Of a stretch of DNA of 64,000 bases, positions 10,532 through 20,015 are shown piece by piece. The notes under the pieces are model-generated. The model saw only the letters and a program-made list of their open reading frames with translations. It had not been told where the DNA came from and searched no databases. The stretch covers positions 496,001 through 560,000 of the forward strand of contig JASJOG010000206.1 in the NCBI GenBank assembly GCA_030142905.1, in the 5' to 3' direction. The DNA comes from Heliopora coerulea (lineage: Eukaryota; Cnidaria; Anthozoa; Scleralcyonacea; Helioporidae). Within the stretch, counting starts at the first letter, position 1. Every line of letters begins with the position of its first letter. A program made the position numbers and the translations under genes.

Positions 10532-12770
10532 AGTGGACAGCAGCAGCAGCTTTTTCAGATTCAGGAATTTGAAGATTGTCCTTTGGATCGTAGAAATGCC
10601 GGCTTAAAGTTGCTATCCCTGCATATTGTTGTTCCTATGCGCCGATATCGTAGACATTTCGAAATATACCAACCGCATGCAGGTAATGTCACGTTTACCC
10701 GAACTGCTTGGTGATTGGCTAAAATGTGTGATACCCGAAAGTAAACAAAGGACTTCCGACAACAATGAAATATTAACGTTAACTTAAGCAACACGTGCTC
10801 TTTACAGTATCATTGTCGTTTTCTGTATCATGAGATTGATGGGAAACCGTTTCGATCATTTAGCCGCAAATATCGATCAAGTTAAAGTCGCAATTTTCAA
10901 CCAATTTAAATCATCTGTGCCAAAACAAGCGGAGAGAGAGAAGGACAAGTTTGTTCCTCATTTCAAAAGTAGGGGGAAATTTCCCACTTGCACCACAGCT
11001 TCTAACATCTGTAATAGTGCACATTATTTATGATGATTTAGGCAGTTGAAATGAATTATTTACGTGATAGAAAATCAACCTGTTTTTTAAGCTTTTCTAT
11101 TTGTTTGTGCTCAAGCATGAGACGGGAGTCCAAATGGCATGGAAGGGGCTCTGTTTGATATAGTGGAGGGGTGTGTGTGGTAATATTCGTAAAGATGGAG
11201 ACAGGGTTGAAGATGGTATGGATAGAGTTAAAGGTGGACGTAGATGAGCAACAAAAGTGGTGGTGGTGATAGAAGTTAACTCGAGATTAGTGCTCGTTCG
11301 ATACCTACCTTTTCATTCAATACTGGATACCATATTTTTCGAAATTCTATATTCAATCGATGCCAGTAAGGTGGTACCCACACATGAAACCAATGAATAA
11401 TAGTCAAACATTCCTGAGTTTATTAAACAAAATTTATGAAGCTAAACATTTATAACTCAAAACAGAATGTGTCAAGTTTCAACACAATACAACGACAAGC
11501 AAGTTCGCAACTTGTTTAAAACAAATTCCTACATGCAAAATTAACATGGAATCAAGTATTATCGGTTTGGAATATCGAAAGTATCGACATTCGATATTAT
11601 CGAAAACATAAAAAACTGAAAGTATCGGCGTCGAATATTTCGATAATATCGAGTATCAAACCAACACTAGTGGAGGTGTAATGGATGGGATTAGTGACTT
11701 AGTATAAGCGTTTTTAGCTTGACCCCATCTGATGCTTTTCAATCAGATTAAGTAGTAAACCTAAATTCTTTATATTTAAAGGGGTTTTTTTGGGTTTTTT
11801 TATCCCTAGTTTCTCTGGATGTTTATCGTGACCCATCCTGCCAACTTTCCATGTGAGAAAAATTGGAGAATCCAGAGTGTTAACGAGCTCTTCCCACATT
11901 CTATGAAAAGTTTTGTACCAACTACGGGAGCAGGACTCAAACATTTGGAGCCAGTGCTGGGAGGTGGTCACTGTGTCGACTGAACCACAAAGCCCTTCAA
12001 ACCAACAAGGGGTAGGAGTGGTTTTGTAGGGGTAGTGCTTGTGGGGCGACAGAGACGGGGTTGGAGGTGGCTAGGGGGGTCTAGTATTTGAATCGGGTTA
12101 TGGGTAGGTGTGAAGATATTAGTGAAGTTAAGTGCAAGGATTGAGATGGTATGGGTAAGTGTTTAATTGGGTGTTTGAGGAAAGGCTGGGGGTAGTTATT
12201 GGTGACGATCAACGTTGCCTCAAAAATAACAGATCTTTTAAAAATGTGTTGGTCATTGGGACTGATACTTTGGGAGTAAATTTGCTTTTTGTAAAATTTA
12301 AATCGATTCAGTAATTGGCAGTACCCGGAGAAATCCTCGCGTAGTCGCACCCACCCTATTAGCTTTTCCCGTGAAAAGGAAATCAAAGAATCTGGAGAAA
12401 TTGCAAGACCAGCGGATGGAATTGGCTAGCTTATCCCAAACAAGGTCAGGGGCCCAACCCTCGAGCTTGAAGATTTGCATACAAGGACGTAAATCCTGGG
12501 GGGATTGGGGGACATATCCCCCCACTTTTTGGACAGAGGGGGATACATATATAATTATCTCCTCCACTTTTTGCAAGGTTCATGACAACTGAAGCCTAAT
12601 TTCTTTTCCCTCAGCGCTTATGGTTCCGTGTTTACCTTTACGATTTTCCGATATAACCTTTTCCAGTCCCAATTCTTACCTAGGTATTGTTGGTTCGAAT
12701 ACATCACAAATTTTCGTAGTTTCGTAATAGCACAATAGTAGCCAGACATTTCAAATAAACGACAAATTTT
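10532..12770. other. Spacer with decayed repeats, no gene recognised
   Basis: No supported coding sequence. Around 11.29-11.66 kb there are many TATCGA/CGATAT-type words in both orientations, suggesting a decayed repeat. Around 12.45-12.60 kb a G/C-run sequence (CCTGGGGGGATTGGGGGAC, then CCCCCC) looks like an interspersed repeat end, but I could not define borders. Confidence 0.35.
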
Positions 12771-14100
12771 TTAATAGTAAACATGTTTCGGCATACTTAT
12801 GCCATCTTCAGTACAGTGGAAGAGATCTAATTCTAATTTACATAAGGATATATATTCATAACATGTCAAGTGACGTGGATATTAAATTACAATGTTAAGA
12901 AGGCGAAAAATATTTACAAGTTAAAAACGGTGTTAGGATGGTGTATCTGTTTATTAAGGTCTGGTTTAAGTTTCTTAATGTAAAGTGCTTCCTTGAGTTT
13001 TAATGAAAAAGGAGAGTTAGCAGTGTCTAGGACACGAAAGCATGATGGTGTGAAGTTAGATTTGCATTGAGGTGAAGCGAGGAAGTGTTTAAAGATGTGT
13101 GAGTTTTTGTCGGAAGTGGTATGCTCCTTAATCCGTGTGGATAGATGGCGAGTGGTTTCGCCAATATAGCGAGAATTACATCCCGCACAAGAGAATTCAT
13201 AGACCACACATGATTTAAGGAGAGATGGAATGGGATCTTTAAAGCTAAAGGAATTTTTTATTTTGAAAGAAGAGTAAACTATTTTGAGATCTAAGTCAGT
13301 ACAAAAGCGTTTAACGAGGTTCCGTAGTTTCGGTTCGGTAATTTGTGAGTAAAAGCCGATGTGAGGTAGTTTAAAATAGTAGGTGTTGGGTTTGGTCGTA
13401 GTAGGTTGACAAGTATAGTTTGATGGGTCCGAGTTGTTGGTGTCGTTGTGTGATTTGATGACTTTGTCAATGAAGTGAAAAGGAAATGAATTGCGTTTTA
13501 ATGTGTCAATTAATGCGTTCACGTCGCGTTGGTAGCCAGTGGATGTGTTGTTAATTTTGCGGGTGCGGTCGAGAAGAGTTTTTATTAGTCCTGTTTTGTA
13601 ATTGTGTGATGTGAAACTGAAAAAATTCATTAAGAGTCCGATGTAAGTTTTCTTGTGAAAGATGGAAATCGTTCATGTTTCTGAATTTGCGTCTTTGGTG
13701 ATGAGTATGTCTAAGAATGGAAGTTTGTTGTCTTGTTCTTTTTCGAGAGTAAATCTGATGTTCTTGTGTTGTAAGTTTAAATAATTAAAAAACGATAAGG
13801 CGTCGGTATCGTTATTGAAAACACAAAATATATCGTCTACATAGCGTCTGTAAAATAATACGTTAGGTCCGTCGTAATTGGTAATCCAATTCCCTTCATG
13901 ATAGCCCATGAAGAGATTGGCGAGTACTGGTGCTAATGGGGAACCCATTGCAACCCCGTCAATTTGGTCATAAAACAGTCTGTTGAATAAAAAATGCGTT
14001 TGTGAAGTAGCGATAGTGAATAGTTGTTTGAGGTCGTTTCTGTTGATGTTGAAGTTAGGATGGTGAGAAAAGATAACATCTAGTGCGATGTCTATAGTTT
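12771..14100 (-). mobile_element. Penelope-like element, 5'-truncated, RT plus GIY-YIG endonuclease
   Basis: The minus-strand frame from about 14100 down to 12914 encodes the second half of a Penelope-type reverse transcriptase: FYDQIDGVAMGSPLAPVLAN, then YRRYVDDIF with the YVDD active site, then LPFLDILI. After an in-frame TGA at about 13673 the same frame continues (FHKKTYIGLL) into a C-terminal GIY-YIG endonuclease (VVYEFSCAGCNSRYIGETT, STRIKEH). That fused pair defines Penelope-like elements. The ORF lacks its N-terminal half. The 3' region, on the minus strand at 12812-12786, contains a small hairpin motif CTGAAGATGG...CCGAAAC typical of these elements. The element is inactive through truncation and the nonsense codon. 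Confidence 0.85.
12786..12812 (-). ncRNA. Hammerhead-like hairpin motif in the Penelope-like 3' region
   Basis: On the minus strand, CTGAAGA is followed by a perfect short hairpin (GGCAT...ATGCC) and then GAAAC. Penelope-like elements are known to carry minimal hammerhead ribozymes with a CUGAUGA core, stem II and GAAA. Here the core has an A for the expected U and an extra base before the stem, so it is at best a degenerate ribozyme. Confidence 0.35.
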
Positions 14101-14251
14101 TTTAAACGCTTTTGTACTGACTTAGATCTCAAAATAGTTTACTCTTCTTTCAAAATAAAAAATTCCTTTAGCTTTAAAGATCCCATTCCATCTCTCCTTA
14201 AATCATGTGTGGTTTATGAATTCTCTTGTGCAGGATGTAATTCTCGCTATT
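14101..14251 (+). mobile_element. Inverted partial copy of the Penelope-like ORF
   Basis: This stretch repeats, on the plus strand, almost exactly the minus-strand sequence of 13164-13312 (from TACTGACTTAGATCTC through the GIY-YIG start up to TCTCGCTAT), with a couple of substitutions. It therefore forms a large inverted repeat with the element beside it. Head-to-head partial copies are characteristic of Penelope-like insertions. It ends abruptly at the copia LTR fragment. Confidence 0.8.
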
Positions 14252-14392
14252 GATAAAAGTTTTATTTAAGGTATATTTACTACATGAGACAACTACACCA
14301 TAGCAAGACAGATCACAAGGACAGAAACACAATAACAGGAAGTTCTATTGTGAAACACAACACGAGTCACACCCTTCATCACATTCTCAACA
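14252..14392 (-). repeat. Partial 3' LTR of a Ty1/copia element
   Basis: Read on the minus strand, a purine-rich tract (CCAAGTGGGAG) at about 14403-14393 is followed by TGTTGAGAATG, a typical copia LTR start, and the sequence runs to an AATAAA-type signal before being cut by the inverted Penelope-like fragment. It follows the copia RNase H frame at the expected distance. Only one LTR is present. Confidence 0.6.
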
Positions 14393-14793
14393 CTCCCACT
14401 TGGCGAGTGTTATAATTGTATATCGTAAAATGTATCGTGACTCTAATTAAGGTAATTGTTGCACACCAATCTTGCGGCGTAATTCAACGAACTTCGGTTT
14501 CGGTAGCGGCTTTGTCAAAATGTCTGCCACTATCTTCTCTGTTGGGCAATAAACAAGACGAATATCTTTCCTTTCGACAGCTTCTCGTACAAAATGATAT
14601 TTAATATCAATATGCTTCGTTCGTGAGTGATTCTTCGGATTCTTCGTCAGAGCTATTGTCCCCTGATTATCCTCATGTACGACAGTTGCATCTTTCTGCT
14701 TGAATCTAATGCTGGCAAGCAAATGCCGTAGCCAAACAGTTTCTTGAGCTGCCGCACATAATACCACGTACTCAGCTTCGGTTGAAGATAGAG

Positions 14794-15634
14794 CAGGGGT
14801 GGGCAACCTTTCAGGAGAGTGGGCCAGATCCGTCAAACTTTTTCTTCAAGCGGGCCAAAGGTAATATGAAAAACATCGACGATAGTCTAATAATGATAAT
14901 AATGATGAAATTTCAAAGCAGTTACAATGTATTATGTAACTTTGGTTAAACTAAACTAAACAAAGCTTACACTAATCAGTAATAAATCTAAAATATTTTA
15001 CACTGCAAGGAAGTTAACAAAGAATGGTAATATTTAAAAAACTAAAAACTAATTGTTTGGACTTATGTTTTGGTGTTTCTAATGTGATATTTGACATTGT
15101 TTTGAGTCAACAAGTTTATTGATATCAGCTCTCTTTGTTATGTTACAATTATGAAATATATTTTTTAGTCTCCAAAACAGACTCCAATCGCATTCATATA
15201 TAACTGTAATAGCAATTCCTCTGAAATATTTCAAGATAACGTTTAATTCTAAGCTGAAAAATCTTTTAATTATTCTTTTTAGTAAGGAAGTACAGAACTA
15301 TCCACCAATCAACGTTACAGATTTAATATACGTAAATAAAATTTTATCCAATGAGAAACCAGAAAATAGTTTACGAAGTCAAGGCTGTGGCTGTGACTAA
15401 TTTTCCAGACATTTCCTTGTCTCGCTTTCAACATGAGCTATTTACGCAAATAATTGTATAATTAAAAGATTAAGATATTTCAATAGCCAGGAATCAGTAT
15501 CTGCTACCGCTGGGACGATCATCCTTGCCAAAGAAATAAACATTTTTATAATATGATTCTATCATCTCGCGGGCCACAAAAATTCCCTTCGCGGGCCGGA
15601 TCCTGGCCCGCGGGCCGTAGGTTGCCCACCCCTG
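14794..15634. mobile_element. Non-autonomous hAT transposon, 841 bp, complete ends
   Basis: Ends are perfect 16-base terminal inverted repeats: CAGGGGTGGGCAACCT on the left and its complement on the right. The element is flanked by an 8-base target duplication AGATAGAG (14786-14793 and 15635-15642), diagnostic of hAT transposition. GGGCC-rich words just inside both ends (AGTGGGCCAGATCC; GGATCCTGGCCCGCGGGCC) extend the sub-terminal inverted repeat. The interior is AT-rich without a transposase. It landed inside the copia RNase H sequence and is therefore younger than it. Confidence 0.93.
15228..15322. repeat. About 93-bp sequence duplicated at 15796-15890 (copy inside the hAT element)
   Basis: The stretch from TTTCAAGATAACG to CAACGTTACAGAT occurs inside the hAT element and again, essentially unchanged, immediately outside the copia fragment at 15796-15890. 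Confidence 0.85.
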
Positions 15635-15795
15635 AGATAGAGCAACAACTGTCTGTCTTTTTGATTTCCAGGAGATGGTAGCATTCCCCAGCTGAAAGAC
15701 ATACCCAGTTGTAGACTTTCTTGACGTCACATCACCAGCCCAATCAGCATCTGCATACCCACAGAGCTTAAATTCTTCATCACTGGACGCTTCAA

Positions 15796-15890
15796 ATTTC
15801 AAGATAACGTTTAATTCTAAGCTGAAAAATCTTTTAATTATTCTTTTTAGTAAGGAAGTACAGAACTATCCACCAATCAACGTTACAGAT
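15796..15890. repeat. Second copy of the 93-bp hAT-internal sequence
   Basis: It abuts the truncated end of the copia fragment. This suggests either a second, mostly deleted copy of the same hAT family or a local template-switch duplication. Confidence 0.8.
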
Positions 15891-16209
15891 GGTGGCGAAT
15901 AAAACGTTTAATCTTTGTGTTCAAATGTGCGAGAGGGTAAGTGGGGTTGAGGGGTTTTGTTTGACAGCGGGAGCCACCCTGGTCAAATATAAAGCTTAGC
16001 AAGTATGGAAAACTAGCTTGCTGACGCGCTGGCAACTTAGCCAATGATTTCCGTGAAACATAAACTTAACTTTAATTGTAATATGAGCGAGGAAATGAAC
16101 GATAAGTCATACAAGAAATCTTTTGACCCTCTTAACATCGTTTGATGTGTTCTAACGAATACATGCCTGAATAAATTTATGTTTGTCATCTGACAGCCAA
16201 GAAATTATG

Positions 16210-16326
16210 TTTAATACACGTTTGTGGTTTCTAACGTTGTAAAATGAAACTTAGTAAAGGAATGGGAATCTCATTCCCTTACTTAGTTTCATTTTACAAC
16301 GTTAGAAGCCATAAACGTGTATTAAA
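16210..16326. repeat. Fold-back MITE (near-perfect palindrome, about 117 bp)
   Basis: The arm TTTAATACACGTTTGTGG through AACTTAGTAAAGGAATG is followed, after a few bases, by its inverted complement, ending in CGTGTATTAAA. Only a handful of mismatches occur over about 55 bases. There is no coding capacity. Borders of any target duplication are unclear. It lies about 400 bases upstream of the next CABIT-SAM gene. Confidence 0.75.
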
Positions 16327-16734
16327 TACGGGATTTCAAGTAGAGTTGTGAGGGCTATAGCTTTCGGCCTTTTATGGAATTTCCCTGTTGGCAAAAGGGC
16401 TGAGAGAGGGCGAAACCGGATGGTAACCGAACACTTTTATGAAACTCACGTCATTGGATGGATGTTATACCTGTCACAGCAAAAGAGCATCAACCAGATT
16501 TGTTCGGATGTGTTTCGTAATTCTTGTCGTATGCTACTTGGGCGTGCTATTTGAGTTACTATTTAATTACACTAACCATGTTTGTGAGGGTCAAACAGAA
16601 GTGATGAATCAACCTTGAATCAACTTATCATTTGTTGCGAAGATAAATCTTCGAAGTGTCCGTGCTCTTGTGTTGAGCGCCTTTACCGTCTCATATCGGC
16701 AATATTATCGCCAGTATTTCAACAACTTCTTCCA

Positions 16735-18543
16735 ATGATCTCTGCACAAAACGAGGATAAGCTGAGGGAGTCGCTGATCTGGAGTGACACTCACTACAGC
16801 CTGGCAGAATTCGTAGAGAAGTACAAACTACCACAAGTGGTTCAGGTTGAAGAGGGTTTCTTTGATGGGAACGAGAGAACCAGTCTGGGATCAGGTCAAG
16901 TGCTCACATTACATTCCGTGCATGCGACGAAGAAATTCGTTTGTGAAACTGTCTTTAACAACGCCGTGGTTATTCCGTCAAGTTGTCCACTCAGAGTTGT
17001 AGTACAACCTCATCCACAGGACTGTCAATACACGAAGGTTTCCACCGACCAACTGGCTTCCATATTTAGTGAGATTAAATATGTTTATGTGTTGGAGGGA
17101 CACTACAACGCGAAATATCCTAACGAATCGTTTCAAACTGGCGAAGTTTTAGAAATTAGAGAAATCGACTCGAAAAATTGCTTCGTAAAGTGTAAAAACG
17201 TAACAACTAAACGAAAAATGTCGGTTCCGTTCGGTAGTAAGGCGTTATTTGCTCCTCTAGTCGACTGCAAGAACTATACTTTAGCGGAAGTGAAACAAAT
17301 ATTTGGTTTGCCAGCCAAGGTTCGGTTCCTGGAGGAAGAAACGAAAAGATGTTCAAGTTCGAGCAACGAAACTTCCCCAATGTTGGTCTCCAGTTTAGGC
17401 GAAATAACGGTTCTGGAAGAAATTGAACAGACCGTGGTGATTTCGACCACGGGTGATGGGAATGCTGAGGGCAAACTTTGCTTACAGATTCCGAAAGATT
17501 TACCTGTCCAGATTACTGTTGCTGAGGGTTTTATCCGGGGCGACGGCGCATACCAGAATATTGTCCAGTCGCTGGATCAGCTGCTCAACAGATCACGTCT
17601 TCAAGATTGTCAGAATTTGAACGTTTACCAGCATAAAAATTCGATGAAGAAACACATGCAAGAAATGTCTTGGAACATTACGTTTGAGCAACCATCAGAC
17701 GCGGTACAACAGAAACTTTTGGAGTTAAGGTCAAAAGAATTGAAAGACGAACCGACTCCGAAGTTGCCACCGAAAAAACCATTGAACCTTGCCGGTTCTG
17801 CTCCACGTATTCCGCCCAAACCAGGGCCTAAACCTGAGCTTAAGCCCGAACCCATGCGTGATTCGAAGCAAGTTTGGAAAACCTCACACGGGCTGACCAC
17901 TAAGCTTTTTAACGGACTCAAGTCGTCCACTCTTTCAAAAACTGGTGCTCGCCGAAAATCCACACTCAAAAGTAGCAGCAGTGGTGTGGGACTAGATCAG
18001 AAACCTGCCAGTGATTTTTCGGAAAGGAATTGCAAGTCAGACAGCGATTACGACTACGCCTTTGTAGGTTCCTGCGACTCCGCTAATTACGAAAACATCT
18101 ACGAAGAACTGCAGTGGAAAGCAGATGACAAAACAAAGAAAGACTCTTGTGTTAAAAACCCAAAAGCACACTCCGAATGCAATCAACCCCAATCATTACC
18201 CCAATCTTTTCAACGGACTCAAGTCGTCCAGCCTTCCGAGAATCAACTTTCGGCTGTGGCCTTGGAGAGCAGTTCTTCGCCTTTACCTGTAACAGAATCA
18301 AAGGAAGTCTGCGGAAAGATGACTAAGTTTCCGAAGGACTTGTCTGGTTTGAGTGTGGAAGACGTGAGTGAATTATTGAGAAGTTTACATATGGACTGTT
18401 ACGTCGGAATGTTTGTGGAAGAGATGGTCGACGGTGAAATGCTGCTGAACATGGATCAGGAATCTCTTGAGTCTTTAAACATGAAGGCTTTTCACGTTAA
18501 AAAACTGATGAAGTTCATTGAAGGATGGCGTCCATGCTTTTAA
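16735..18543 (+). CDS. CABIT-SAM (GAREM-like) adaptor protein, 602 aa, divergent, intact
   Basis: The frame is open from 16615. I place the start at the ATG at 16735 (MISAQNEDKLRESLIW) because that aligns with the N-termini of all paralogs; the upstream 40 residues have no counterpart. CABIT spans about 20-265 (YKLPQVVQVEEGFF near 30; SSCPLRVVV with the cysteine; LVDCKNYTLAEVKQIFGLPA near 180). The linker has a strong SH3-type cluster near 342-375 (LPPKKPL, RIPPKPGPKPELKPEP). Its tyrosines include Y452 in YENIYEEL, a YxN Grb2-SH2-type site. SAM covers about 525-595 (FPKDLSGLSVEDV to FIEGWRP). The proline cluster and YxN together are what GAREM uses to hold Grb2, so this copy and the 712-aa copy fit that model best. 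It is closest to the type 1 triplet but clearly older. Confidence 0.88.
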   Translation: MISAQNEDKLRESLIWSDTHYSLAEFVEKYKLPQVVQVEEGFFDGNERTSLGSGQVLTLHSVHATKKFVCETVFNNAVVIPSSCPLRVVVQPHPQDCQYTKVSTDQLASIFSEIKYVYVLEGHYNAKYPNESFQTGEVLEIREIDSKNCFVKCKNVTTKRKMSVPFGSKALFAPLVDCKNYTLAEVKQIFGLPAKVRFLEEETKRCSSSSNETSPMLVSSLGEITVLEEIEQTVVISTTGDGNAEGKLCLQIPKDLPVQITVAEGFIRGDGAYQNIVQSLDQLLNRSRLQDCQNLNVYQHKNSMKKHMQEMSWNITFEQPSDAVQQKLLELRSKELKDEPTPKLPPKKPLNLAGSAPRIPPKPGPKPELKPEPMRDSKQVWKTSHGLTTKLFNGLKSSTLSKTGARRKSTLKSSSSGVGLDQKPASDFSERNCKSDSDYDYAFVGSCDSANYENIYEELQWKADDKTKKDSCVKNPKAHSECNQPQSLPQSFQRTQVVQPSENQLSAVALESSSSPLPVTESKEVCGKMTKFPKDLSGLSVEDVSELLRSLHMDCYVGMFVEEMVDGEMLLNMDQESLESLNMKAFHVKKLMKFIEGWRPCF

Positions 18544-19660
18544 CATTGGTACGCTTAGTAAAGTAAAGGAAAAGCTCGGTGTAGAATGTTATGGTGTTCT
18601 TTATACTATGATGGCACTGTGACGCAAAAGCTCAGTTATCTTTCCTAACTTCCGTTTAAATATTAATCTATTTTATAACTAGTTGCAGACTAGTAAACTA
18701 TATAATGATATTACACCGCCGGTCTTTAGAGCAATCCCATGAGATCTAGTCAGTCTAGATTGCCACCGAAGGAATTACAAGAACTTCAATTAAATCAAGA
18801 GCGGTTGCAGGCTTTTGGAAAGTCCTTTGACTGGGTTAACCTCGAAGGCCTTTTTTGGGCTCTAGAAAACGTTAGAAAATTTGAAGTCTATGTTGCGGAA
18901 CTTTACTCCGCGCACTGGCTCCAATTCCTTCACGGGACTGTATTTTCTGTTTGTTAATTTAACGATCAATAACAGTTTCAATATATGTTTTACTCACAAG
19001 CCACGTGTATCAACTAACTGTATAACGGCTGATCTTTCTATTATGTAACATACTCGGAAGCCCATATATCGGAAGCCCATATCATATTACATCCGACTAA
19101 CAATAAACAATAAACTCATTCATAAATTGTAGTTCCTTTACATTTTTCACAGTCTAAGAAATAGCTTACCTTTTAGTAAATTTCAAGCCACTTGTAATCA
19201 AAATAACAATGACAGTCTGTTGTATAAGCCATTTATTAAATCTGTAATGTTGAAAAGACATTTTACCTCGTAAAAACGAAGTGGAAAGAAAAAGAAGTAG
19301 ACCATCCGTAAGAACAAAATCTCAATTATTTTGATTCATGTTAAGGATTCCACTTTTGAATTTTTGATTGAGACCATATGTCAATCCTATCTTTGCTGAA
19401 GCAGAGGGTCAGGAACTCATGGACACCCTCTGTATCAGCCAGTGATTAAATTGTAACTTGCCTTAAAGATATAAAGCACAGTCATGGAGTGAGTTAAAGT
19501 TGATGTACAATATTACAAGCCCACTCCGTTTAAATTGCATTATACATTGACTTTTGAATTAATTCTTGGCGGCTGGAATTGTGCATGGTATATATCATGA
19601 CTATGAGCTAAACAGGAGGGTAGTTGTTTCTTCCTTCAATTCTTATCTAATTGCAATCAG
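18544..19660. other. Spacer between two plus-strand CABIT-SAM genes
   Basis: No supported gene. A 72-codon ORF at 18739-18957 has no recognisable domain. The right edge at about 19661 is the left breakpoint of the tandem segmental duplication. Confidence 0.4.
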
Positions 19661-20015
19661 ACACACCGGAAGTACGCTCTTAAGTTCTGCTTATTATTGA
19701 TTCATTTTCGCATTGTTTAGTGATTGAAAAACAAAGCAATTAAACTTGAAGAGATCCCTTTCGAGTCAGCGATCAAATCCCGAATATTCTTGATGTTGTA
19801 CATCTACTCGGTTTGGCTATGGTATACTACAACGACGTGTTGTCTGTTATGAAACATGAGCGACTTGGAACAACAAGGTTAGTAGGAGAGCCCAAGAAGG
19901 AGGAAGTTAAATACGCCTGTTGTGGTTGAGGCAGGTTTACGAGAGGAACTGTTGGTGGCGAACTGTTGGTGATTATAGCTGTATCGTCTTTTAACCTTTC
20001 TCGATTTGTCTAGTA

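Larger units (their letters stand above)
14447..15793 (-). mobile_element. Ty1/copia retrotransposon fragment (RNase H), split by a hAT insertion
   Basis: Minus-strand coding at 15793-15643 reads [12 protein letters not shown] and [12 protein letters not shown], the start of a copia RNase H domain. After the hAT insertion it resumes at 14785 with SSTEAEYVVLCAAAQE, then EDNQGTIALTKNP, RTKHIDIKYHFVRE and ADILTKPLP, ending at a stop at 14447. Removing the 841-base hAT element and one target duplication joins ALS to STEAEY in frame. Gag, integrase and most of the polymerase are missing. Confidence 0.88.

Noticed and set aside
12298..12592. Overlapping ORFs on both strands around 12.3-12.6 kb
   Set aside because: Composition and G/C runs look like an interspersed repeat. 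No protein family is recognisable.
16615..16734. Upstream 40-codon N-terminal extension of the gene at 16735
   Set aside because: It has no counterpart in any paralog. The ATG at 16735 aligns with the family start.
18739..18957. 72-codon plus-strand ORF as a small gene
   Set aside because: No domain, no paralog in the window, and a length expected by chance.
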